Positions 56,065 through 63,664 of a stretch of 64,000 nt of DNA are shown one piece after another. The translations under genes were made by a program, and so were the position numbers. The stretch is from Aradus depressus (taxonomy: Eukaryota > Arthropoda > Insecta > Hemiptera > Aradidae), in NCBI GenBank assembly GCA_963662175.1, contig OY759221.1, positions 15,601,027-15,665,026 on the forward strand, given 5' to 3'. Positions within the stretch are counted from its first letter, which is position 1, and each line of letters begins with the position of its first letter. Under the pieces are notes generated by a model that saw only the letters and a program-made list of their open reading frames with translations, ran no database searches and was not told the origin of the DNA.

Positions 56065-56689
56065 GTGTGTTAACTATGTTAAATATGTTAACTGTGTTAG
56101 TTCGATAAAAATTTTGACAGTAGTCTGCGAAATATATGACTTTAACACACTTCGATCTAACAAAGGAAAAGGTATGTTAGATCGCTTTGTTAAATCGATA
56201 TTGGTAAGGTTATGCAAGGTTACTTTAGGTAGCAATCTACAGCACACACAATTTTTTAGTTTTGGCTTTTATATTTTTACACATATCTACACTATAGCGA
56301 AACCTGTATACTAATAAAATATTGTCCATTATTTCGTCTAATTCATCATCACTTAAATCATGCTCTTGATCTGAATTTCCAGTAAAAAGAGTTCAGTAGC
56401 TCGTTCAATGAGCTCGTTAAGCTATTTACTTTTATTACTTACTTTAGGCATCTTATTTATAATAAAAACACAAACAATCTCTAACTTATTTTTTTAGAAA
56501 ACTAATAAAACAAGATAAATGACAACAATCCTTGGTCGGTTATATTGGAACTTCCTTTAATTGCCACTTGGAGCGCTAGTTATAACAGTTAGCATTTAAC
56601 AATTAACAAAGGGAGTGTTCATGAATTTCTGTCCCTGTAAATTTTTATTTCGATAACATTTAACACCTAACACACATTATGAATACCCC
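56065..56689. other. No gene recognised
   Basis: AT-rich. An internal pair CGATCTAACAAAG and TTAGATCGCTTTGTTAAATC near 56150-56200 is noted. No coding motif. Confidence 0.4.
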
Positions 56690-56737
56690 CATGGGCGTAG
56701 CCAGGGGGGGGCACGTGCCCCCCCCCCCCCCTGGCCA

Positions 56738-57139
56738 GAGAAAAAGACAAAAGAAATCGCTGTATTTTACAATCTGACTGAGCTCCAAAATGAAACAGAG
56801 CTGTGGTTCAACCTGTGGAAAGAGAAAAACATGGAAAAAGAAGACCTGAAAGCACTAGACCTTGTTGATGTTTTGGACGAAACAGAGCACTTCCCCCATA
56901 CAAGACAGGCGTTGATGATTTGTTTGGCACAGCCGTGCACAACAGCTACGATTGAAAGGACATTCAGCACCCGGAGGCGTGTGAAGACATGGCTGAGATC
57001 TACCATGGTACAAGACCGTCTCAATGGTCTCTGCATGCTAAGCGTGCACAGAACTTTGCTAGAAAACGATCGAGAACACTTCAAAGAGGAAGTTCTTTCA
57101 CGATTTTCAGAGAATAAACGAAAATTGTGCTTTACCTAA
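56738..57139 (+). pseudogene. hAT transposase C-terminal dimerisation domain
   Basis: About 133 codons are open to TAA at 57137-57139. An in-frame ATG is at 56831, but the sequence is continuous upstream (TKEIAVFYNLTELQ). The conserved block is ICLAQPCTTATIERTFST, then RRRVKTWLRSTMVQDRLNGL and CMLSVHR. That is the hATC dimerisation region (A-x-x-ERxFS...K...R..M...RL). The closest group by pattern is the ZMYM1-like hAT transposases common in insects. The DNA-binding finger and DDE catalytic parts are deleted, so it cannot catalyse transposition. The frame is undamaged, so the deletion is probably young. Confidence 0.9.
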
Positions 57140-57245
57140 ATGTACATGTACAAAACAAGTTATATTTAATTTTTTTTAAATATACATGAATTCGATCATT
57201 TCATTTCCTCGCTCAGAATCTTCATGTATGTTATACTTTATACTC

Positions 57246-57405
57246 TTAAAGCTGATTTTACATGCGCAGTAAAAATGCAAAGCGGAGCAGCAGCAAATGC
57301 ACGTTATTGGCTATGAGTCATTTAATTCTAGAAGCACAGAAACCACAGCGTGCATTTGCTGCTGCTGCGCTTTGCATTTTTGCTGCTCATATAAAGTCAG
57401 CTTAA
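57246..57405. repeat. Long hairpin inside the hAT element
   Basis: Arms of about 57 bp, each bounded by TTAA, with AATGCAAAGCG and GCAGCAGCAAATGCACG. The loop is about 45 bp. Confidence 0.9.
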
Positions 57406-57600
57406 GTATTACAGTCAGTGGTTACCTCAGGGGAGGCTTCTAGGGGTCCGAGTCTCCCAAATTAATAACAAAAAGTCTGCAGCGCTAACCACGGAAACTG
57501 GGGGCTGTGTCCCCGGAAGTCTATACCCCCCCCCCCCCCCGTAACCTAGCTTTGCCCCCCCCCCCTGCTCAAAATCCTGGCTACGCCCCTGAATACCCCT

Positions 57601-57683
57601 ATTATTTTTGGAATCAAAGAGATCGATAAACATGGAATTCTAGTGAAAACTCAAGATCGAATTTCTGATCGATTATATAACCT
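57601..57683 (-). repeat. Family A fragment
   Basis: AAACATGGAATTCTAGTG, AAAACTCAAGATCGAATTTC, TGATCGATTATATAACC. Confidence 0.6.
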
Positions 57684-57688
57684 GTGAA

Positions 57689-57806
57689 TAAGGCCGCCGG
57701 TAGCTAGTCGTGCTAGCCTACTGGGCTCAAGATCGCGGGGTGAAAAGACGTTGAGCACGCCGTCCTTCGGATGGGACGTTATGTGATGGTCCCGAGGCTG
57801 TGAATA
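57689..57806 (+). repeat. tRNA-SINE fragment with deletions
   Basis: GCCGCCGGTAGCTAG, GGGCTCAAGATCGCGGG, GCACGCCGTCCTTCGGATGG, GTGATGGTCCCGAGGCTGTG. Confidence 0.8.
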
Positions 57807-58105
57807 AATTAGTGATCTGTAGAAAGTGGTGTTGGTGTAAAGATGTTCTGTTATTGCTTCTCCAGAATGTTTTTTCTTTATTCTTTTAAATAATATTATA
57901 ATATTTTAACATTCGTTGCAAGTTAATTAAACATTATTTTAAACTATCTCCTAAAGCCTGGTAAACACTAGTAGACCATGTTGCGCAATTTGTCTATACG
58001 CGGTCTCGAGACACGGTCTATAGACCGTCTAGAGACACCGTTCTTTGTCTCATCTAGCGTCCACACTACGATGTGAGTTTCTCAGTCTCATCTTCGCCGT
58101 CCACC

Positions 58106-58276
58106 ATGGAGGACATTGTTTTGTGTGGAATGAGTTCCTGCTTAATGCTAATTACAAGTGAAAGAACGCGAAAACATAAACGTTGGTGTACGCGCGAAGT
58201 GCTCGCAGAAGGACCTAGGCAGCCAGAGATTCCAGGGACACTTTTCTTTTTACCCGGTTTTTGTAGTCGGGACTAG
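58106..58276 (+). pseudogene. Harbinger nuclease N-terminal fragment
   Basis: ATG at 58106 sits in CCACCATGG, an ideal start context. The product begins MEDIVLCGMSSCLMLI and goes on RTRKHKRWCTREVLAEG. This resembles the N-terminus of Harbinger-type nucleases, where a hydrophobic helix is followed by an RRRRWWVR-type block. The frame is then lost and stops at 58274-58276. No catalytic DDE residues remain. The context (TIRs, TAA duplication, MADF fragment opposite) supports the call. Confidence 0.6.
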
Positions 58277-58346
58277 TAACATCCCACAAACAATAAGACG
58301 CATGGTAATCTTCAATTAGTTTTAAAACTTTCTCGTTAGACCACAT
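58215..58346 (-). pseudogene. MADF-domain fragment of a PIF/Harbinger accessory protein
   Basis: Minus-strand frame from ATG 58346 to stop 58215. The 43 residues contain MWSNEKVLKLIEDYHASYCL, then WDVTSPDYKNRVKR. MADF domains have exactly this order: an early W and E, L(I)-x-x-Y, LWD, then Y-x-N(R/K)-x-x-(K/R). Only the first two thirds of the domain survive. Its end overlaps the nuclease fragment on the other strand. Confidence 0.8.
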
Positions 58347-58673
58347 GTTTTCAAAAGAACTGTAAAACTTTGGAAAATAACTGTAAAGAGCCGAACCACA
58401 CCACTCGGAAGCTGGAGACAGACTGGGACGTGTCTCGCCTCTAGACGCCGAGTGACGTCCACACTGTCAAAATGTTGCGCAATATGTCTAACGTTGCATG
58501 CGGTCTCCCATTCCGATCGGGAGACTTTAGACCTGCGATTTTTGGTCTCGCAACAGGACTGTAGACGGGAATTGGTCTACGTAGACAACCTGAGACACGT
58601 CTCAGAGACCAAAATCGCGCAACATGTCTACTAGCGTGGACTTGGCTTAAGGAAATGTGTTGTACATTCTTTG

Positions 58674-58925
58674 GGGCGAACTTATGACTTCCGCAACAGA
58701 GTCAGGCTCATGTCCACTAGAGTGACGAAAGAGCGTTCTGGCGTTTTATTTTTTTAAATTTTTAATCCTTTTAAATAAAAAACTCGTTATAATTTGCCTA
58801 AACATTAGTATAAATAAACTCTTTTCTCAGAAAATGTATTGTACACTCTTTCTGTGAAAGAGCCCTCTGGTAGTAGCTGATATGACCTCGTAGTTAAAGC
58901 CCTGGCATAAGTCAGAATAAGTAAC
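58674..58925 (+). repeat. tRNA-SINE tail half split by a short insertion
   Basis: CGCAACAGAGTCAGGCTCAT to GAAAGAGCGTTCTGG (58728-58742), then about 110 bp of AT-rich sequence. GAAAGAGCCCTCTGG (58856-58870) and the SINE tail to GCATAAGTCAGAATAAG follow. Confidence 0.8.
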
Positions 58926-59408
58926 TATCCGGGCTCTGGATGTCGATGTCTGTCCCCCGAGCCAGGTCCACGTTTGCTCCAGGTCCAACTGACGGTACTA
59001 GGGACTGTAGAGACTACTGACCTAATCTGTTAACGAGGCTGAGTGGAGTGGAGGCCAGTCCTCTAAGCGGATCCCAAATAGTTGTCTCAAGTCTAATGGA
59101 GGTCGGAGGCGGAGGATTAGAGATGAGAGCTGGATGAGTTGCTAATGCAAATTAAAGAGGTTAGCCTCCTAATCTGGAGAGTTCTTGAGGTCGACTCTCC
59201 CTTCCTCTCCGAGTTAGCTGATAACTTTGTGACAGTCGTCTGATGGGAGCCACCACCATAGCTACATCCAGTTTCGCAGATCTTCCTAGTATCGTAAATA
59301 TGGAATCGTTATGCCTACTTGGGGGCTGTGGTGGATAGAAGGGGAGAGGGGGTAAAAGCAGAATTACCCCCCTCCCCCTCGCCCCCTAGTGCAGAAGTCA
59401 GTTTCGTT
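58926..59408. other. GC-richer flank of the R1-clade insertion; no gene recognised
   Basis: It contains the first 30 residues of an open frame that continues into the retrotransposon (frame open from 59298). These belong to the target DNA, as shown by the duplication at 59409-59422. Confidence 0.5.
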
Positions 59409-59422
59409 AAGAATAAAGAAAT
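59409..59422. repeat. R1-clade target-site duplication, left
   Basis: AAGAATAAAGAAAT, repeated at 61793-61806 directly after the poly(A) tail. The first AA is ambiguous with the tail. Confidence 0.85.
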
Positions 59423-59423
59423 C

Positions 59424-61451
59424 GACGAGTCCAGCAAAAACCCGTGGGGGATTCCCTACCGGGTCGCCACTGGGAGGCTTAAGGCGGTCGCCCCGGTGGC
59501 TTCAATCAGGGATGGCATGCAGTATGCCTTGTCCCTGGAGGAGGCCGGCGGGATGTACCTAAGCCAGGCCTTCCCGGAAGACGACCCGGCAGGGGATACA
59601 CCCACTCAACAAAACATCAGGTGTGCTGCCCGTGACTTGCCGAACACGGAGGATGCCCCTGACTGGGACGAGCTAGACCTGACCCTGGTGATTGGGAGGC
59701 AGAAGAGTGGCGGCGCTCCTGGGAGCGATCTCATGGACGCGGCCATAATCAAGAAAGCCTACCCGGTCATTAAGACAGACCTACTCTACTTGTACAATGC
59801 CTGCCTAAGGCGAGGCCACTTCCCTAGTGCTTGGAAGCGGGCCATGGTGTGCACGTTTGTCAAGCCTGGGGATAGGGACCTTTCCTTGGCAGGCAGCTAC
59901 AGACCGATCAGCCTTCTGTCTCTGTTCGGGAAGATACTGGAGGGACTCGTTCTCGACAGAATCCGCACCCAGGTATACGCCTTCGTATCCCCTAGGCAAT
60001 ATGGTTGCTTGAGGGGCAGGTCAACAGAGGACGCGTTGATAACGCTGAGGTCGGATGTCGAAGGGACCAGAGGCAAATATGCCCTCTGTATCTTCTTTGA
60101 CATCGCGGCGGCGTTCGACTGCGCCTGGTGGCCTGCCATCCTCACGCGACTGCGTGCAATGGGACCGCCTAGGAATATATTTGGGCTGATATCCAGCTTC
60201 CTTGACGGCCGTTCTGCGACTGTGAGCCAGCTGTATGCTAGCACATCGGTGAACATCACCAGAGGATGCCCCCAGGGCTCAGTCCTAGGACCAACACTCT
60301 GGAACATACTCTTTGATGGACTGCTCCGTGAGCTCGAGAGTCGTGAATATAAGGCTATTGCCTATGTTGACGATCTCGCAATCACGGTGCACGCTGATAG
60401 CCGGGCAGCTCTGACCCGCGTAGCCCAAGCCGCCATCGACTTCGTCGACAGCTGGTGCTGCGCCAACAAGCTGAACCTCTCACCAAGCAAGACTACGGCC
60501 CTGCTGATGAGAGGGAAAACCGACGCCCGCCACCCCTTCTCCTTGAGGATCCGGGGGATGCGCGTTGAGTTCCCGGAGGCGGTCACATACCTAGGTGTGA
60601 GACTGGGTCCGGGCTTCAGCGCGACTCCCCACGCTGTTGCCATCAAGGAAAGGACCAATGCCACCTTCAACGCTCTGAGCCGCCTAGCTCGCGCAACATG
60701 GGGCCTCGACTACTCAGCGTGTAGAACAATCTACACGGGGGTATTCGAGGCTGTAGCACGGTACGCTGCTGCAGGGTGGTGGTATCGCCCCACCAAGCAG
60801 CAGAGAACGAGACTGCTACAGGCCCAAAGAGCCGCCCTCCTGAGAGTCACAAAGGCCTATCGTACTGTCTCCACGGCAGCGCTACAGGTGCTGGCGGGAG
60901 CTCCGCCCATAGACTTGGTCTTGGACGGGGCGGTCGCCTCGTACTACTGTAGACGCAATTTGCCCCTGAGAGCAGATATAGATGAGCCCTTGCGCCTCGC
61001 CCTGGAGGGTGAGCTACGTAGACAGAACGGACCAGAGCGTTGCAGGGACATGGTCCAAGACTGGATAATGAACAAGTGGCAACAGCGATGGTCGCGCTCC
61101 TCCGATGGCCGAACGACATTCGCGTACATCCCTGACGTCCAGGTCCGCCTACGCTCCACTTGGGTACAACCCGATCACTGGACATCCCAGGTACTATCAG
61201 GTCACGGCGACTTCAACTCCAAACTCTTCTTCTTCAAGAGGAAGGATAGCCCAAACTGCTCGTGTGGCGGCATCGAGACTGCAGAACACGTGGTCCTCGA
61301 TTGCCCGCTGTACGACAGGTCTAGGGTGGAGTTGATCCGCGCGACAGGATCATATCTGGGATTGAGCCTGCCGGAGTTGATGACGGAGTCGAACTATCCG
61401 GCGTTCGGCCGGTTTGTCACCTCCTGGCGGGAACAGAAAAAGCCCGCTTGA
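59424..61451 (+). CDS. R1-clade ORF2 fragment: reverse transcriptase with C-terminal zinc finger
   Basis: An intact frame of 675 codons runs from the insertion point to TGA at 61449-61451. A longer open frame can be counted from TTG at 59319; residue numbers below use that frame. Motifs: GAPGSDLMDAA (before finger), GSYRPISLLSLFGKILEGLV, FFDIAAAFDC (D261, motif A), GCPQGSVLGPTLWNILFDGL (316 on, motif B), AYVDDLAI (Y349-D352, motif C), KLNLSPSKT (motif D). The terminal finger is C647-x-C649-x7-H657-x4-C662. All catalytic aspartates are present. The endonuclease and ORF1 are missing through truncation, so it cannot retrotranspose alone. No stop or frameshift was found, implying a recent insertion. 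Confidence 0.93.
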   Translation, partial: DESSKNPWGIPYRVATGRLKAVAPVASIRDGMQYALSLEEAGGMYLSQAFPEDDPAGDTPTQQNIRCAARDLPNTEDAPDWDELDLTLVIGRQKSGGAPGSDLMDAAIIKKAYPVIKTDLLYLYNACLRRGHFPSAWKRAMVCTFVKPGDRDLSLAGSYRPISLLSLFGKILEGLVLDRIRTQVYAFVSPRQYGCLRGRSTEDALITLRSDVEGTRGKYALCIFFDIAAAFDCAWWPAILTRLRAMGPPRNIFGLISSFLDGRSATVSQLYASTSVNITRGCPQGSVLGPTLWNILFDGLLRELESREYKAIAYVDDLAITVHADSRAALTRVAQAAIDFVDSWCCANKLNLSPSKTTALLMRGKTDARHPFSLRIRGMRVEFPEAVTYLGVRLGPGFSATPHAVAIKERTNATFNALSRLARATWGLDYSACRTIYTGVFEAVARYAAAGWWYRPTKQQRTRLLQAQRAALLRVTKAYRTVSTAALQVLAGAPPIDLVLDGAVASYYCRRNLPLRADIDEPLRLALEGELRRQNGPERCRDMVQDWIMNKWQQRWSRSSDGRTTFAYIPDVQVRLRSTWVQPDHWTSQVLSGHGDFNSKLFFFKRKDSPNCSCGGIETAEHVVLDCPLYDRSRVELIRATGSYLGLSLPELMTESNYPAFGRFVTSWREQKKPA

Positions 61452-61732
61452 CCCGGCGCCGGGGGCGATTGACGGGCTGCGGCCCGATGTCTACCCCCGG
61501 CGACCGCGATGTAGTAGCAGCCCCCACTCCAAGATCCTGAGCTCTCTCGGCGCCATCTGGCAGCCGCAACACAAGGGGGTCTGGGAGCGCCAGTTTGTCC
61601 CGCAAGGGACCAGAGGCTGTCGCCCCCAGACACCCACAGCAACAAATAAATAAATAAATTTAGCATAACCATGTCATGTATCCTCATTCCCCGACGAAAA
61701 AACGGGCCGGGTGATTAACCGGAGCACCCGAG

Positions 61733-61794
<62 letters not shown>
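61733..61794 (+). repeat. Poly(A) tail of the R1-clade copy
   Basis: About 60 uninterrupted A. Poly(A) of this length decays quickly, which supports a young insertion. Confidence 0.95.
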
Positions 61795-61796
<2 letters not shown>

Positions 61797-62167
61797 ATAA
61801 AGAAATATGCACGTTAAATTGGGAAAGACGTCCTAGTGATCCGCGAAGGACCTCTTGCGGTCTTGCGCAAAGACATTAATGACGTCATTGGTTTGCAGAC
61901 TCAGACTGTTACTTAACCTGTTACTATTATAATAATATTTCAGTCTTGATTATAATTCATGCGCTTCGTCAAACCAACCAAAATATTAGCCCCCTTGTCC
62001 TTCATCCTTCCAAATCTTGAACCAACGAAATTTTACCCCCCCCCCCCTCCTCCTCCCCCCTGATGAACATCCTGGATCCGCCCTTGCTTGGGGGATGAAG
62101 AAAAAACAACTGAAACCCAGAATTGGTTTCAGGAAAGGAAAAAGTACGATACAAGCTAATCTAGACT

Positions 62168-62310
62168 ATTATGACTCATGCCCGCTCTTCCATCGCCTAG
62201 GATACGGGGTCTTTAACGAGTATCTGACATCGTACAAGCTAGGGGCCATCGCTTAACGTCCCCTAAGAGTCTCGGCCAGGTTTCGAATCCGCTATCTCGA
62301 GCAATTAGCA
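62168..62310 (-). repeat. tRNA-SINE copy with large deletion
   Basis: GACTCATGCCCGCTC, GGGGTCTTTAACGAGTATC, GGTTTCGAATCCGCTATC. The tail side is shortened. Confidence 0.8.
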
Positions 62311-62339
62311 TACAGCAATTAGGTACTTAAATATATAAA

Positions 62340-62460
62340 ACATATAAATTAATCAATTACATTTTTGCTCTCCCTCCCAAACCTATCGATCATTTGGGTT
62401 AAAAATCGATAATTGACTTCCGAATTTTCATACTAAATTTCTGTGGTTCCAGGGAATAAA
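62340..62460 (-). repeat. Family A fragment
   Basis: AATTAATCAATTACATTTTT, AACCTATCGATCATTTGGG and CATACTAAATTTCTGTGG. Confidence 0.6.
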
Positions 62461-62745
62461 TTGGTAAGTCTAAATTCGTAACTTTTCAGAGCAGCACTTT
62501 TTTACTTTTGCATTAATCTAGTAAATCCAGTTATTGGAATAAATAAATTATGTTTACATCAGTATTAATCATATACCTTCTAAATCTATAGGAGGGAATG
62601 AAAATGAATATTGTTAATCCTTTCTTGGATTTTCCCTTAGTTACCTAATCACCCACATCTTTATAATTCTGAAAGTATTAGAGTCCTGAGCTCCCAACTT
62701 CTTCACAGTGCGCAGATGGCTTGGGAGATGATCACAGTATACTAT

Positions 62746-62939
62746 ACTCATTTTGGCCATTTTACGACTTATTCCCTGTGACCATAGATTTTGTGTTTTT
62801 AAATTTCTTAAATCAGCAGTTATTAGAGTTTCAGTTGAGAGAAGCTTAACTAGAAACTCTAATAACTGCTGATTTAAGAAATGTAAAAACACAAAATCTA
62901 AGGTCACAGGGAATAAGTTGTAAAATGGCCAAAATGAGT
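62746..62939. repeat. Long imperfect hairpin, about 94-bp arms
   Basis: ACTCATTTTGGCCATTTTAC faces GTAAAATGGCCAAAATGAGT. CTTAAATCAGCAGTTATTAG faces CTAATAACTGCTGATTTAAG. The loop is about 5 bp, with few mismatches. A third, direct copy of the CTTAAATCAGCAGTTATTAG stretch follows at 62952. Confidence 0.9.
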
Positions 62940-62979
62940 TGAGTACATTCCTTAAATCAGCAGTTATTAGAGTTTCTAG

Positions 62980-63140
62980 TTGAGCTTCTCCTCTCATCCT
63001 CTATTCCCCTTTGGCCAATTTGGCGGAAAATTAATAGGTGTTTTTGAAATCAGGGGAACGGAAAACATGAAATTCCGTTGGGAACTCAATATCGAATTTC
63101 TGAACTTACATAACTTCCTTTAAACTTCGTGGAAAGTAAA
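62980..63140 (-). repeat. Family A copy
   Basis: TTGGCCAATTTGGCGGAAAA, GGAAAACATGAAATTCCGTT, TATCGAATTTCTGAACTTAC, TAAACTTCGTGGAAAGTAAA. Confidence 0.7.
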
Positions 63141-63535
63141 ACATATATTTTATACGGACCACATCTGTCCCCATATGAATGAGTGAGTTGTTGAAAGAAA
63201 ATTGAAATTATTAAAAGGGACTAATATATATTTTATCGAATATGAAATATTTCATGTTTATAGCTGGAGGATATGATGGAATAGCCAACAGCTCGAGTTC
63301 CCATGAAAGAAAGTCAAGAGGAAGAAGAAAAAGGAACACACTTTTGTATCCCCTCTCAGATTGTATAAAAACAGTTTGTTGCCACTCTTATGGTGTGTTT
63401 CATACCAGTCTCACACAATACTATGTTATAAATTTTATGTTTCAGATAATTTTATGTGAAGGAAAAAAGCTATGTGATATTTTTACAGAAATGTTTACTA
63501 TAATTTTATTACATCATTTTATTACATTTACTTTC
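63141..63535. other. No gene recognised
   Basis: A 101-codon plus frame (63242-63547) has a poly-basic stretch but no recognisable domain. Confidence 0.4.
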
Positions 63536-63539
63536 CAAA

Positions 63540-63652
63540 CTATGTGAAGTATAGGGGATGTTATTTTAAATTTGATGTATAGTTTTTAAACAGAATTTAA
63601 TGTTTTCCGACCTTATGTTTCCAGAAATGCAAAAAAAAAAAAAATCTGTTTT
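63540..63652 (+). repeat. Family A fragment
   Basis: ACTATGTGAAGTATAGGGGA, TGTTTTCCGACCTTATG, AGAAATGCAAAAAAA. Confidence 0.6.
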
Positions 63653-63664
63653 ATTTATTTGACA

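Larger units (their letters stand above)
56690..57591 (+). mobile_element. hAT element keeping the end of its transposase, 902 bp
   Basis: AATACCCC duplication at 56682-56689 and 57592-57599. Ends CATGGGCGTAGCCAGG and CCTGGCTACGCCCCTG. Internally deleted: the left terminal segment joins directly to the last part of the transposase gene. The 3' non-coding part with the hairpin follows. It is the coding-bearing relative of the elements at 23.0 and 33.0 kb. Confidence 0.95.
57955..58647. mobile_element. PIF/Harbinger-like element derivative, 693 bp
   Basis: TAA flanks both ends (57952-57954, 58648-58650), the usual 3-bp TWA target. Ends AGCCTGGTAAACACTAGTAG and inverse of right AGCCAAGTCCACGCTAGTAG. 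Matching GTTGCGC stretches follow. It retains the starts of two genes facing each other, as expected for a PIF/Harbinger element with a nuclease gene and a MADF/Myb-like gene. The central parts are deleted. Confidence 0.85.
59423..61794 (+). mobile_element. 5'-truncated R1-clade non-LTR retrotransposon
   Basis: It starts just before the codons for DESSKNPWG, the linker between endonuclease and reverse transcriptase in R1-clade elements. It runs through the full reverse-transcriptase frame and about 280 bp of 3' non-coding sequence with AATAAATAAATAAAT at about 61645. It ends in an uninterrupted poly(A) of about 60. GC-rich coding sequence contrasts sharply with the flanks. The insertion is not in 28S rDNA, unlike classical R1. 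Confidence 0.92.

Noticed and set aside
56767..57084. Minus-strand frame over the hAT transposase fragment
   Set aside because: It is a shadow of the plus-strand hATC coding sequence, which has clear family motifs.
59319..59422. N-terminal extension of the retrotransposon protein
   Set aside because: There is no ATG, and a 14-bp duplication at 59409-59422 places the element border after it. The residues look like flanking DNA.
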